Shown here piece after piece: positions 1 through 8,893 of a stretch of DNA of 64,000 bases. Position numbers and translations under genes: made by a program. Within the stretch, counting starts at the first letter, position 1, and the number at the start of each line of letters is the position of its first letter. Source of the stretch: Paracoccus kondratievae (GTDB taxonomy: Bacteria > Pseudomonadota > Alphaproteobacteria > Rhodobacterales > Rhodobacteraceae). The stretch spans positions 1,007,501 through 1,071,500 of the forward strand of contig NZ_CP045073.1 of assembly GCF_009301415.1 (NCBI RefSeq), given 5' to 3'. The notes under the pieces were generated by a model. That model searched no databases, had not been told where the DNA came from, and saw only the letters and a list, made by a program, of their open reading frames with translations.

Positions 1-612
1 GGAATGCTGGCCCAGCTTATGCTCGACCGAGACCACCTCGTAGCCCGGCGTGTCGGTCGGCACGATAAAGGCCGAGATCCCCTTTTTGCCCGCCGCCGGA
101 TCGGTGACGGCAAAGACGATCACCACATTGCCGTTCTTGCCCGAGGTGATGAACTGCTTGGCCCCGTCGATGACGTAATGATCGCCTTCGCGCCGCGCCC
201 TGGTGCGCAGGTTAGAGGCGTCCGACCCGGCATGAGGCTCGGTCAGGGCAAAGCCGCCGATCCACTCGCCACTGGCCATCCGGGGCAGAAAGCGCGCCTT
301 TTGATCATCCGTGCCAAAGCGCAGGATCGGCACGCAGCCGACCGAGCTATGCACTGACATGATGGTCGAGCATGCCCCGTCCGCCGCTGCAATCTCTTCC
401 AGCGCAAGGGCATAGGCGACCATGCCGGTTTCCGAGCCGCCATGCGCCTCGGGCACCAGCATCCCCAGAAAGCCCAGCTCGCCCATCTCGGTCAGTTCGG
501 CGCGCGGAAAGGCATGCTCACGGTCGCGCCGCGCCGCGCCGGGGGCCAGCCGCTCTTGCGCGAATTGCCGGGCAGCGTCGCGGATCTGTTCCTGTTCCTC
601 GGTCAGCATCAT
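1..612 (-). CDS. acyl-CoA dehydrogenase, 3' part beyond window edge
   Basis: FAD-dependent acyl-CoA dehydrogenase, catalysing the first oxidation step of beta-oxidation and passing electrons to ETF. About 204 N-terminal residues of a usual ~380 are visible; the rest lies beyond the window edge. The translation opens [17 protein letters not shown] and carries the family signature LTEPHAGSD near residue 125, followed by [10 protein letters not shown]. The start at 612 overlaps the thiolase stop (ATGA), so this is the last visible gene of a four-gene operon. Electrons would go to ETF and the ETF-ubiquinone oxidoreductase also present in this window (61352-62998). The exact chain length or branching of its substrate cannot be read from the sequence. 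Confidence 0.93.
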   Translation of the reverse strand, partial: MMLTEEQEQIRDAARQFAQERLAPGAARRDREHAFPRAELTEMGELGFLGMLVPEAHGGSETGMVAYALALEEIAAADGACSTIMSVHSSVGCVPILRFGTDDQKARFLPRMASGEWIGGFALTEPHAGSDASNLRTRARREGDHYVIDGAKQFITSGKNGNVVIVFAVTDPAAGKKGISAFIVPTDTPGYEVVSVEHKLGQHS

Positions 613-1790
613 TGCATCCTTTCGATCGCGACCGCCGTCGCTTCACCGCCGCCGATACAAAGCGAGGCGATACCGCGCGCCAGCCCATGCGTTTCCAGCG
701 CCGCGAGCAGCGTGACCAGCACCCGCGCGCCCGAAGCCCCGATCGGATGGCCCAGCGCGCAGGCGCCGCCATGCACGTTCACCTTGTCATGGGGCAGATC
801 CAGGTCGCGCATCGCCGCCATGGCAACCACGGCAAAAGCCTCATTGATCTCGAAAAGATCGTAATCACCAGGCGCGGTCCCGGTCCGCTCGGCCAGCCGG
901 CGGATTGCACCGATCGGCGCGGTCGGGAACAGGTTCGGCTTATCGGCAAAGGTCGCGTGCCCAAGGATGCGGGCGCGCGGTGTCAGGCCACGCCGCCCGG
1001 CCTCCGAGGCGCGCATCAGCACCAGCGCCGCCGCCCCGTCCGAGATTGACGAGCTGTTCGCCGCCGTCACCGTCCCCCCATTGCGAAAGGCGGGCTTCAG
1101 CGTGGGGATCTTGTCAAGCCGCGCCTTTCCCGGCTGTTCATCCGTATCGACCACGGTTTCGCCGCTGCGGGTCCTGACCGTGACCGGCGCGATCTCGGCC
1201 CGGAAATGCCCGGCAGAGATTGCCTGCTGCGCCCGCCTCAGCGAGCTGATGGCGAATTCGTCCTGCGCCTCACGCGTGAACTGATAAGCCTCGGCACAAT
1301 CCTCGGCAAAGGTGCCCATCAGGCGGCCTTTGTCATAGGCGTCCTCAAGACCGTCCAGAAACATATGGTCCATGACCTGGCCATGGCCCATGCGATAGCC
1401 CGAGCGGGCCTTGGGCAGCAGGTAGGGCGCGTTCGACATGCTCTCCATCCCGCCCGCAACCACGACATCGGCCGATCCGGCAAGGATCAGGTCATGGGCC
1501 AGCATTGCCGCTTTCATGCCCGAGCCGCACATCTTGTTCACGGTCGTCGCGCCCGCGCCCAGGGGCAGACCCGCGCCGAGTGCCGCTTGCCGGGCCGGGG
1601 CCTGACCCTGACCGGCAGGCAGCACACAGCCCATGATGATCTCATCCACCGCCTGCGGGTCCAGCCCGCCCAGCGCCGCCCTGATCGCGGTCGCGCCCAG
1701 CGACGCCGCCTCGACCGAGGCGAAATCGCCCTGAAACCCGCCCATTGGCGTGCGGGCCAGACCAACGATGACAATCGGATCGGTGCTCAT
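609..1790 (-). CDS. thiolase (acetyl-CoA C-acyltransferase)
   Basis: Thiolase of 393 residues, the usual length. It cleaves 3-ketoacyl-CoA to acetyl-CoA and a shortened acyl-CoA, or condenses two acetyl-CoA. The nucleophilic cysteine lies in [10 protein letters not shown] near residue 89. The C-terminal half holds the active-site blocks [17 protein letters not shown] and CIGGGEA, the last with the second catalytic cysteine. It sits between the SDR dehydrogenase (12-bp gap) and the acyl-CoA dehydrogenase (4-bp overlap). The context favours a degradative thiolase over a PHB-type one, but a phaA-like role cannot be excluded. Confidence 0.93.
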   Translation of the reverse strand: MSTDPIVIVGLARTPMGGFQGDFASVEAASLGATAIRAALGGLDPQAVDEIIMGCVLPAGQGQAPARQAALGAGLPLGAGATTVNKMCGSGMKAAMLAHDLILAGSADVVVAGGMESMSNAPYLLPKARSGYRMGHGQVMDHMFLDGLEDAYDKGRLMGTFAEDCAEAYQFTREAQDEFAISSLRRAQQAISAGHFRAEIAPVTVRTRSGETVVDTDEQPGKARLDKIPTLKPAFRNGGTVTAANSSSISDGAAALVLMRASEAGRRGLTPRARILGHATFADKPNLFPTAPIGAIRRLAERTGTAPGDYDLFEINEAFAVVAMAAMRDLDLPHDKVNVHGGACALGHPIGASGARVLVTLLAALETHGLARGIASLCIGGGEATAVAIERMQ

Positions 1791-1802
1791 GATGTCTCTC
1801 CC

Positions 1803-2570
1803 TTATTTCGGCGCCATGCGCAGCGCGCCATCCAGCCGGATGACCTCGCCGTTCAGCATCTGGTTTTCGACGATATGGCGCACCAGCGCCGCATATTCGG
1901 CCGGATTGCCCAGGCGCGGCGGGAAAGGCACCGTACCGCCCAGACTGTCCTGCACCTCCTGCGGCAGACCGGACATCATCGGGGTGGCAAAGATTCCCGG
2001 CGCGATGGTCACGACCCGGATACCATGCCGCGCCAGTTCCCGCGCCGCCGGCAGGGTCAGCGCAGCGACCCCGCCTTTCGAGGCCGCATAGGCCGCCTGC
2101 CCGATCTGCCCGTCAAATGCGGCAATCGAGGCGGTGTTGACGATCACGCCGCGCTCACCCCCCTCGCCCGGCGCATTCTTCGCCATGGCACCGGCGGCCA
2201 GCCGCAGGATGTTGAAGGTGCCGATCAGGTTGATCTGGATGGCACGGGCAAAGCTATCAAGCGCATGCGGACCCTCGCGCCCGACGATCTTTTCACCCGG
2301 CGCGATACCAGCGCAGTTCACCGCAACGTCCACACGGCCAAAAGCCGCAAGCGCCGCCGCCAGCGCGGCCTCGCCGTCCGGGGCGCTGGTCACGTCGGTG
2401 CGCACAAACCGCACGGCCTCGCCCAGCTCTGCCGCCATGGCTGCGCCCGCCTCGGCGTTCACGTCCAGAAGCACGGCCCGCGCGCGCGCCGCAACGGCCA
2501 TACGGGCCACCGCCGCGCCCAGACCCGAGCCCGCGCCGGTGATCAGAAATACCTTGTTCTCGATCTGCAT
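1803..2570 (-). CDS. SDR-family 3-hydroxyacyl-CoA dehydrogenase (HSD17B10-like)
   Basis: Short-chain dehydrogenase of 255 residues. The Rossmann glycine motif [12 protein letters not shown] is at residues 11-22, NCAG near residue 85, and the catalytic YAASK lies about two thirds along. This length and the surrounding genes match type-II 3-hydroxyacyl-CoA dehydrogenases, which oxidise short or branched 3-hydroxyacyl-CoA with NAD. No enoyl-CoA hydratase is seen between the operon genes, so that step must be encoded past the window edge or elsewhere. The substrate class is inferred from context. Confidence 0.85.
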   Translation of the reverse strand: MQIENKVFLITGAGSGLGAAVARMAVAARARAVLLDVNAEAGAAMAAELGEAVRFVRTDVTSAPDGEAALAAALAAFGRVDVAVNCAGIAPGEKIVGREGPHALDSFARAIQINLIGTFNILRLAAGAMAKNAPGEGGERGVIVNTASIAAFDGQIGQAAYAASKGGVAALTLPAARELARHGIRVVTIAPGIFATPMMSGLPQEVQDSLGGTVPFPPRLGNPAEYAALVRHIVENQMLNGEVIRLDGALRMAPK

Positions 2571-2579
2571 GATGCGTCC

Positions 2580-4247
2580 TTAATTCCGGGCCAGTTTCTC
2601 GACTTCAGCCTTGCGCAGGATAAAGCGCTGGATCTTGCCGCTTGGCGTCTTGGGCAGATCCTCGACGAAATCGATCATCCGGGGATAGGCATGGGCCGAC
2701 AAGCGTTTCTTGACATGCTGCGCCAGCTCTTCGCTCAGGGCATCGGACCCCTCGACGCCCTTGGCCAGAACAACAAACGCCTTGACCAGTTCGGTTCGTT
2801 CGGGGTCGGGCACGCCGACGACCGCCGCTTCGACCACCGCCGGATGTTCGATCAGCGCGCTTTCAACATCGAAAGGCCCGATGCGATAGCCCGAAGAGGT
2901 GATGACATCGTCCGAGCGTCCGATAAAGCTGATCGACCCGTCCGGCTCGAACTCGACGGAATCGCCGGTGCGGTAATATCCGCCGGCAAGGGCGGGCGTC
3001 GCCTGGTTCAGATAGCCCGAGAACCACATCAGGGGCGAACGCTTCATGTCGATCGCCAGCACGCCCGGCTGGTTCGGGCCAAGCTCGTTGCCCTCGTCAT
3101 CCAGCACCACCACACGATAGCCCGGCATCGCCAGCCCGGCCGAACCGGGGCGCACGGGATGATCCAGCCCGTGATGGTTGTTCACGCACATGCCCATTTC
3201 GGTCTGGCCGTAATGGTCGTGGATCGGCACCGACAGATGTTCAGCAAACCAGCGGATGATTTCGGGGTTCAGCGGCTCGCCGGCCGAACTCACGACCCGC
3301 AGCTGGCCCTTGATCTCTGCCGCAGCCTCTGGCCCCGCCGCGGTCAGCAGCCGATAGGCTGTCGGCGACCCGGCAAGGCTTGTCACGCCCATGCGCCGGA
3401 TGATGCGACAGGTGGTCTCGGCGGTGAAACCGCCCTCGTAAAAGATCGTCGGCTGACCCAAAAGCAGCGGCCCGGTCAGCGCATAGTAAAGCCCGTAAGC
3501 CCAGCCCGGATCGGCGATGTTCCAGAAAACATCCTCTTCGCGCAGATCGACCGCATCGCGCATATAGGCGCCAAAGGCCAGCAGAGCCCGCAACGGCACC
3601 GGCACCCCTTTCGGCAGGCCGGTGGTGCCCGAGGTGGACATCATCATGAACAGATCCTCGCCGCGCCGCATCACCGGCTCGAACCCGGCCGAGGCTGTGC
3701 TCAGCGCATCGCGGAAATCAATGTCCTCGGGGGCCAGCTTTTCTTCATCTGCGCGAACCGTGGCGACCAGGGGGCAATCCTCGACCTCATCCAGCTTGGG
3801 CCGTTGGGCGGTATTCGTCACCACCAGCTTGGCACCGCTGGTCTTTAGCCGATGCTCGATTGCCTTGGGGCCAAAGGCGGTGAACAGCGGCTGATACACC
3901 GCACCCAGACGCCAGGCGCCCAGAACCACAGCAACCAGATCAACGGTGCGCGGCAACAGCCCCGCCACCACATCGCCCGGCCGGATACCCTTGTCCGAGA
4001 ACAGGTTCGCCACCCGCGCCGACATGTCGCGCAGTTCTTCAAAGGTGTATTCGGTCAGCGTCTCATCCGCCGACAGGCAGCGCAGCGCCACCCGATTCAC
4101 GCCACAATGCCGGTCGCAGCATTCGACACAGGCATTCAGCCCGGTCTCAAGATCGCCACGCAGCCCGGCCATGGCATCTTCGATCCGGAACCGCGCCACA
4201 GCATCATGATAACCGGGACGCGCCCGGGTCAGGGTCGTCGCAGACAT
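2580..4247 (-). CDS. AMP-binding acyl-CoA synthetase
   Basis: Acyl-CoA synthetase of 555 residues that activates a carboxylic acid as acyl-AMP and then acyl-CoA. The P-loop-like motif MSTSGTTGLPKGVP is near residue 208, YYRTGDS near residue 428, and the C-terminal lid lysine is in TPSGKIQRFILR. A strong Shine-Dalgarno (GAGGAGGAGAGAT) precedes the ATG. It is the first gene of the operon with the SDR, thiolase and acyl-CoA dehydrogenase, so the operon probably degrades an exogenous short, medium or branched acid. It resembles the acetyl-CoA synthetase-like/medium-chain group more than long-chain FadD. Confidence 0.9.
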   Translation of the reverse strand: MSATTLTRARPGYHDAVARFRIEDAMAGLRGDLETGLNACVECCDRHCGVNRVALRCLSADETLTEYTFEELRDMSARVANLFSDKGIRPGDVVAGLLPRTVDLVAVVLGAWRLGAVYQPLFTAFGPKAIEHRLKTSGAKLVVTNTAQRPKLDEVEDCPLVATVRADEEKLAPEDIDFRDALSTASAGFEPVMRRGEDLFMMMSTSGTTGLPKGVPVPLRALLAFGAYMRDAVDLREEDVFWNIADPGWAYGLYYALTGPLLLGQPTIFYEGGFTAETTCRIIRRMGVTSLAGSPTAYRLLTAAGPEAAAEIKGQLRVVSSAGEPLNPEIIRWFAEHLSVPIHDHYGQTEMGMCVNNHHGLDHPVRPGSAGLAMPGYRVVVLDDEGNELGPNQPGVLAIDMKRSPLMWFSGYLNQATPALAGGYYRTGDSVEFEPDGSISFIGRSDDVITSSGYRIGPFDVESALIEHPAVVEAAVVGVPDPERTELVKAFVVLAKGVEGSDALSEELAQHVKKRLSAHAYPRMIDFVEDLPKTPSGKIQRFILRKAEVEKLARN

Positions 4248-4373
4248 ATCTCTCCTCCTCTAACTCTCCGCCGGTGGCGGCTCTCCTGAGTCTGGCGTCA
4301 GCTTAGCGTCAGGCGCATTGCAAACAATGACATTGGCGGCCAGAATAGGCGATCGGTTTTGCAATATGGTGAC

Positions 4374-5396
4374 ATGGAACGGCGCAGGATCACCCCGGGT
4401 TTTGTCGAGGACGCGCTGGACTGTCTGCGCCGCCGCGGGCTTGACCCGCAGCCCCTGCTTGCGCGCGCAGGGATCGGGACTGCGGGCGAGCCGGTCTCGA
4501 ACCTGCAATACGGCAAGCTGTGGCTCGCTATCGCCGATCTGATCCAGGACGAGTTCTTTGACGAGGCCGCCCGCCCGATGCGCCCCGGCAGTTTCCAGCT
4601 GCTGTGCCAGGCGGTGCTGCACGCCGAAACGCTTGAGCACGCGCTACGCCGGGCGCTGAAATTCCTCGCCGTCGTGCTTGACGACCCGGTCGGAGAGCTG
4701 CGCTTGCGCGAAGGCCAGGCCGAGATCCTGCTCAATGACAGCGGCCCGCCGCGCCGCGCCTTTGCCTATCGCACCTATTGGCTGATCCTGCTGGGGGTAA
4801 TGTGCTGGCTGATCGGTCGCCGCATTCCGCTGATGCAGGTCGATTTCGCCTGCCCTGCACCCGAGAACCGCCGCGACTATCATCAGTTCTTCGGCGCTCC
4901 GGTTCATTTTGACCGGCCCGTCAGCCGGCTGACCTTTGCGGCAAGCTACCTGTCGCTGCCGACGATCCGCAACGAAAAGGCGCTGGCGGGCTTTCTGCGT
5001 GGCGCGCCGGCAAATATCCTTTTGCGCTATCGCCACGATCAGGGGTTGTCGGCACGCATCCGGGCAAGGCTGCGTGCGCTTGCCCCCGGGGACTGGCCGG
5101 ATTTTGACACGCTCGCCGCCGATCTGCGCCTGTCGCCCGCGACCCTGCGCCGAAGGCTGCGGCGCGAGGGTCAGGGTTATGCCGCCATCCGGGCCGAGAT
5201 CCGCCTGATGCGCGCCCGGGAATTTCTGCGCGACACTGACCTGAGTGTGGCCGAGATCGCTGCCCGGCTGGGTTATGGCGAACCCAGCGCCTTTCATCGC
5301 GCCTTTCTCAAGATCGCTGGAACGACACCCGCCGCCTTTCGCCGTGACGCGCTCAGCCAGCCAGCATCCACAGCCGGAACCGCCGCCCGCCTGTGA
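4374..5396 (+). CDS. AraC-family transcriptional regulator
   Basis: Regulator of about 340 residues. An N-terminal ligand-sensing domain of the arabinose-binding-like type (as in OruR/VirS-like regulators) is followed by a C-terminal double HTH; FDTLAADLRLSPATLRRRL and the GYGEPSAFHRAF signature are visible. The ATG at 4374 is preferred to an in-frame TTG at 4359. It is transcribed divergently from the acyl-CoA synthetase operon, with a 126-bp shared upstream region, and most likely activates that operon in response to the fatty acid or its CoA ester. Its 3' end overlaps the convergent gene at 5353-6336 by 44 bp. Confidence 0.88.
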   Translation: MERRRITPGFVEDALDCLRRRGLDPQPLLARAGIGTAGEPVSNLQYGKLWLAIADLIQDEFFDEAARPMRPGSFQLLCQAVLHAETLEHALRRALKFLAVVLDDPVGELRLREGQAEILLNDSGPPRRAFAYRTYWLILLGVMCWLIGRRIPLMQVDFACPAPENRRDYHQFFGAPVHFDRPVSRLTFAASYLSLPTIRNEKALAGFLRGAPANILLRYRHDQGLSARIRARLRALAPGDWPDFDTLAADLRLSPATLRRRLRREGQGYAAIRAEIRLMRAREFLRDTDLSVAEIAARLGYGEPSAFHRAFLKIAGTTPAAFRRDALSQPASTAGTAARL

Positions 5397-6336
5397 TCTC
5401 GCGCGCAAGACCCAGGGATTTCATGCGCGCCAGCATCCGCTCGGCTGTGTCACGGCTGATCCCGGCGCTATCCTCAAGCATCGCCGCGCTCAGCAGCGGA
5501 TGCGCGGCCAGCGCCCGGATCACCCGGGCCGGATTGTCGCCCTTGACCCCTGCCATCGCCGCCAGTGCCCGGGCCTGCCATTCGGTGACCCGCGCCAGCT
5601 CATGGCGGGCGTCCTCGATCCCCGCAGTGACCGCCGCCAGATGCCGCGCCATCCGCTCGGCCGGGGTGCCGCCGTCGATCCAGACCCCGCGCCCATGACG
5701 GCCAAGCGGGACAAAGCGCAACCCCTCGCACCCCTCGGCCATATCCCGCGCCGTCCATGTCGCGGGCTCGGCCAGCACCTCGGGCGCGGAAAGATCGCAA
5801 AGACGCCACAGCACCCGCAGTGCAGGGGCCCGCGCCACCGGCGTCAGATCGGCCAGTTCACCGGCCAGTGTGCGGAACTCTGCGGCGGCAGCATCGAAGT
5901 CATGACCGGTCGGACGCGCCGCCAGCAGGTCATCCAGCCCCGAGACCTCGGCCCGGTGCAGCCCGAGAAATGCGCGCAGGTCGCGCGGATCCCCCTGCCC
6001 TTCCAGCCGCCGGATGCTCCAGCGCGCCAGCCGCATCGCCTCCAGATCGGCGCCGGCCCGTGCCTCCATCAGATCGCGCCCGATCTCTTCCCGCCGTAGC
6101 GGAGAGCCCTGCGCCCATAGCATCGCCTCGGCTTCGATCAGCGCCAAACGCCGATTGGCCCCGGCCCGCAACTCAGGCTCCATCGCCATCAGCATGCCTT
6201 CCAGCCGCCCCAGAGCAAAGGCTGCGCGGGCCAGATCCGCCGCCAGAGCACTCTCGGCAGAAAACCAAGCCCCGACATCAAAAAGCTCGTGCAAAGGTGG
6301 TTTTTCGTGATAATCTGTGTCCGAAGCGGATGGCAT
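5353..6336 (-). CDS. replicon-associated HTH protein, RHE_PE00001/DUF1612-like
   Basis: Protein of 327 residues, largely helical, with a predicted winged-HTH C-terminus (LLSAAMLEDSAGISRDTAERMLARMKSLG) and a region near residue 40 reading ALGRLEGMLM. The shape and plasmid-partition context resemble the RHE_PE00001 family (DUF1612 plus HTH) that often sits beside rep genes in Rhizobiales and Rhodobacteraceae; I recognise this only by pattern. It follows repA-repB on the same strand after a 146-bp gap. Three GCGGAT half-sites lie just upstream and could be its operator. Function unknown; a DNA-binding role in replicon maintenance is inferred. Confidence 0.6.
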   Translation of the reverse strand: MPSASDTDYHEKPPLHELFDVGAWFSAESALAADLARAAFALGRLEGMLMAMEPELRAGANRRLALIEAEAMLWAQGSPLRREEIGRDLMEARAGADLEAMRLARWSIRRLEGQGDPRDLRAFLGLHRAEVSGLDDLLAARPTGHDFDAAAAEFRTLAGELADLTPVARAPALRVLWRLCDLSAPEVLAEPATWTARDMAEGCEGLRFVPLGRHGRGVWIDGGTPAERMARHLAAVTAGIEDARHELARVTEWQARALAAMAGVKGDNPARVIRALAAHPLLSAAMLEDSAGISRDTAERMLARMKSLGLAREITGGRRFRLWMLAG

Positions 6337-6388
6337 GTTTTCTGACCTGCAAAAGTTCTTATCCGCAGAATATCCCCATTTTGCGGAT
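6326..6388. promoter_or_regulatory. candidate operator: three GCGGAT half-sites
   Basis: GCGGAT occurs at 6326-6331 and 6383-6388, and its complement ATCCGC at 6361-6366, around the start of the HTH gene at 6336. The last two form an inverted pair. A DNA-binding protein encoded here could autoregulate through them; this is inference from spacing only. Confidence 0.25.
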
Positions 6389-6464
6389 CACTGGAAGAGG
6401 GCTGTTTTACCCCCTTCCGATACCTCTGTCCGCCCCGTTCTGCGCTCCCTTCCCCAGGGCGAAA

Positions 6465-6482
6465 CCTTCCCCGTGGGGAAGG
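6465..6482. promoter_or_regulatory. parS-like palindrome 1
   Basis: CCTTCCCCGTGGGGAAGG directly abuts the repB stop codon. It shares the 16-bp core CTTCCCCGNGGGGAAG with three copies inside repA and repB. A degenerate copy, CCTTCCCCAGGGCGAA, lies just before it at 6448-6463. It could also act as a terminator stem for repAB, but the same core inside coding sequence argues for a protein-binding site, most simply for RepB. Confidence 0.6.
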
Positions 6483-7592
6483 TCAGTCAAGCCCCTCAAG
6501 CAGCGATCTCACCGCCGCCTCAAGCTTGCGCCGGTCCACCGCCGAAAAGTCGCGTGGCAGGCGGATCTCCAGCCGCCCGTTCGAGGCGGTACACTTCGCG
6601 CTGCCCTGTGGACGCTGGATTTGAAAGCTGATGCGCGCCTTGCCCGACGGAGTGGCCGCGGTGGCGCTGCGCGGCTTTGCCGCAGCAGTTTCGCTGTCAT
6701 CCCCCTGCCCCGCATAGCGGCGCAAAACGTCGAGTTCATCCTTGATCGAGCGCGTATCCCAGCCCTTCAGTTCGGCCCGGATTGCCGCTGCTGTGCCCGG
6801 CACTTCGTCCAGCCGCTGCGCTAATGCCAACCCCAAAGCGCGGGGGATTTCGGGTGCATACATCAGCGTTTCGCCAAGCGCCTCGATCAGGCGGATAAAG
6901 CTGCGGATATAGCTGCGCTTTTGATAGCCTGCCGATTTGAACAGGATCGCAACAGCCTTCTCGGGGTCATGTTCCTCGGTCTGCGGGTCCATGGCATAAT
7001 GCAGCGCAAGCTGGGCCATCTCGGCAAAAGAGATGTCCTTGCGCACCATGTTTTCATCAACCATGCGCCGGTAAAGCTGCTCAAGCTCATCGCCGCGTGC
7101 GGCGATTCCGGCCGGAATCCGACCCCATTTCTCGGTATCGCCCGTCTCCTCCAGCAACAGCCGATAGGCCGACAGCCGCCGCCAACCCTGGATCAGCTCG
7201 TAGCGGCCACCCTCGGCCGGCTCGACCCTGATCGGGTTTGAAAGCCCGATATCACGGATAGATTCCACCAATTCGGGCAGCTCATAATCCGGTCCCGGCG
7301 CGCGGTCCCGGATCAGTTTCCGGGTATCAATCGCGTCCAGCGGGATCATATCGGTGATCAAACCGGCGCGTTTCAGCCGCACATGTTCCTGTGCCAAAGC
7401 ATCGTTTTCGGCGCGGATCTGAGCCTCCAGACGGGCGCGATCTCTACTGGATTCAACGGTTTCCGCGATTGCGGTGGCCATTGGCCCCCGGCGCTGTTCA
7501 CGCTCCTCCTTCCCCGCGGGGAAGGTTTCGGGCGTGGCCTCGACCGGCTCTTCCGGCATTTCGATTTCGAACATGCGACGTTTGCGGCTCAT
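6483..7592 (-). CDS. repB: ParB-type plasmid partitioning protein RepB
   Basis: ParB-family centromere-binding protein of 369 residues. The N-terminal nuclease-like ParB domain is visible at about residues 85-200 (ELVESIRDIGLSNPIRV, then GRYELIQGWRRLSAYRLL), followed by a central HTH region and a C-terminal segment likely used for dimerisation. It binds parS sites and, with the ParA-type ATPase RepA, segregates the replicon. The start overlaps the repA stop by 4 bp, so the two are co-translated. A perfect CCTTCCCCGCGGGGAAGG palindrome lies in its own 5' coding region (7508-7525). Confidence 0.9.
   Translation of the reverse strand: MSRKRRMFEIEMPEEPVEATPETFPAGKEEREQRRGPMATAIAETVESSRDRARLEAQIRAENDALAQEHVRLKRAGLITDMIPLDAIDTRKLIRDRAPGPDYELPELVESIRDIGLSNPIRVEPAEGGRYELIQGWRRLSAYRLLLEETGDTEKWGRIPAGIAARGDELEQLYRRMVDENMVRKDISFAEMAQLALHYAMDPQTEEHDPEKAVAILFKSAGYQKRSYIRSFIRLIEALGETLMYAPEIPRALGLALAQRLDEVPGTAAAIRAELKGWDTRSIKDELDVLRRYAGQGDDSETAAAKPRSATAATPSGKARISFQIQRPQGSAKCTASNGRLEIRLPRDFSAVDRRKLEAAVRSLLEGLD
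7508..7525. promoter_or_regulatory. parS-like palindrome 2 (inside repB)
   Basis: Perfect 18-bp palindrome CCTTCCCCGCGGGGAAGG within repB, encoding the residues FPAGK. It has the same 16-bp core as the sites at 6465, 7898 and 8689. Conservation at the DNA level across genes and reading frames points to a binding site rather than to protein constraint. Confidence 0.6.
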
Positions 7593-8893
7593 GCCTCACC
7601 CTCCAGCTTGTCCCAGGCGGCAACGAGACGGGATTTGAATTCCTCATAAGCCTGATCAAAGGTCGCCCGCGCCCGCCGCCAGGTTCCGCGCGTCATCTCA
7701 CGATAATCAATCTCGTAGATCGAGGACAGGAAACGGCCGGACTGCTCGACCGCGCGCGTCAGTTCGATCGGATGCTCAGCCATATGCTCGCCGAACACCT
7801 GCTTGAACGCGCCATACATCGCCTGATGCAGTTCATTCGACGGCTCGAACCGCGTCATCAGGAACCGGATATCGGCAAAGGCTTTCGGCAACCGGATCTT
7901 CCCCGTGGGGAAGTTTTCGAAACCATGCGACAGATCCTCCAGCGCCTCGGATAGCTGTCCGATAAAGCTGGTGGTCGAGTCATACTCCCAATAGCCCGGC
8001 CCCGAGGGGATATAAAGCATGTCGGCAGCAAAGACCGCGTTCATTGACTGATAGCCAATCGCCGGCGGACAATCGAAAAGAATAAGGTCGTAAGCATCAT
8101 CCGCGAGACTGTCGAGAAAGCGCGACACCGCACCAAAGAACGTCCATTCCGGATTAAGGTGCCGATACTGGGCGCTGGCGAACTCGACAAAGGCGGCGTT
8201 GGCGCAGCTTGGCACGATATCAATAGTGGACCATGCGGTCGGCTTGATAAAGTCCGCCGGGCGCAGCATCCCCAGCCCCATGTCACGGATCGAGGCGGGC
8301 AGCTTGCGTTGCGGCAGCGCCGTTCCCGACTCAGCCCCGCGAGCCACCGCATTCATACGGTCGGTTTCACGCTCAAGGTCACGGGCCATGATGCCCCAGA
8401 CGGTGTGATCCTCGCCGACATCCGTCAGACCCATCGAATGGCTCAGCGTTGCCTGCGGGTCGAAATCGACCACCAGAACCCGATAGCCGTCCAGCGCGGC
8501 AGCGTGAGCAAAGTGCAGCGCCACGGTCGATTTGCCGGCGCCACCCTTAAAATTGGCAATCGCCGCCCGAAAGGCGCGCTTGCCCTGCGGCCGCCAGGGC
8601 ATCAGCGACTTGCGGTTGATGCGGATGCGGCGGCGCAGCTCGTTCACCTCGTCAAGCGAGAACCAGCGCTGGCGACCATCCTCCTCAACTTCCCCGAGGG
8701 GAAGGTGCGGCTCGGCGGCAAGCTTGCCGCGAAAGGTCGACTGGTTGATGCGAAAGATCAGCTCGGCCACCTCCCAGCTGGAAAAGCGGCGCAGTGTCTT
8801 TTCATTGGCCGGGCTGAAGGTCTGGCGCCGGATCCAGCCCTGCATCTTCAAGGATTGTGCCTGCAGCCTGGCGAGGTCTTCGTGCGTATACAT
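7589..8893 (-). CDS. repA: ParA-type plasmid partitioning protein RepA
   Basis: ParA-family ATPase of 434 residues. An N-terminal HTH-like extension of about 110 residues is followed by the deviant Walker A motif FKGGAGKST near residue 116, DFDPQATLSHSMG shortly after, and LILFDCPPAIGYQS as the A'/B region. The length matches RepA-type partition ATPases of alphaproteobacterial plasmids rather than chromosomal ParA (~260 residues). It is the first gene of the repA-repB operon, read away from the candidate origin. Autorepression through the N-terminal domain is usual for the family and is inferred here. Two parS-like palindromes lie inside the gene. Confidence 0.92.
   Translation of the reverse strand: MYTHEDLARLQAQSLKMQGWIRRQTFSPANEKTLRRFSSWEVAELIFRINQSTFRGKLAAEPHLPLGEVEEDGRQRWFSLDEVNELRRRIRINRKSLMPWRPQGKRAFRAAIANFKGGAGKSTVALHFAHAAALDGYRVLVVDFDPQATLSHSMGLTDVGEDHTVWGIMARDLERETDRMNAVARGAESGTALPQRKLPASIRDMGLGMLRPADFIKPTAWSTIDIVPSCANAAFVEFASAQYRHLNPEWTFFGAVSRFLDSLADDAYDLILFDCPPAIGYQSMNAVFAADMLYIPSGPGYWEYDSTTSFIGQLSEALEDLSHGFENFPTGKIRLPKAFADIRFLMTRFEPSNELHQAMYGAFKQVFGEHMAEHPIELTRAVEQSGRFLSSIYEIDYREMTRGTWRRARATFDQAYEEFKSRLVAAWDKLEGEA
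7898..7913. promoter_or_regulatory. parS-like palindrome 3 (inside repA)
   Basis: CTTCCCCGTGGGGAAG inside repA, encoding FPTGK. One centre base differs from the perfect palindrome in repB. Confidence 0.55.
8689..8704. promoter_or_regulatory. parS-like palindrome 4 (inside repA)
   Basis: CTTCCCCGAGGGGAAG inside the 5' part of repA. Here it is read in a different frame (LPLGE) from the two FPxGK copies, which is the best evidence that selection acts on the DNA rather than on the protein. Confidence 0.6.

Noticed and set aside
1206..3848. 880-codon plus-strand frame across the thiolase and SDR genes
   Set aside because: Antisense shadow of the real minus-strand operon: Arg/His/Gln-rich with no domain.
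6448..6482. The hairpin after repB as a simple terminator
   Set aside because: Its core recurs inside repA and repB, so a protein-binding role explains all copies better; termination may be a side effect.
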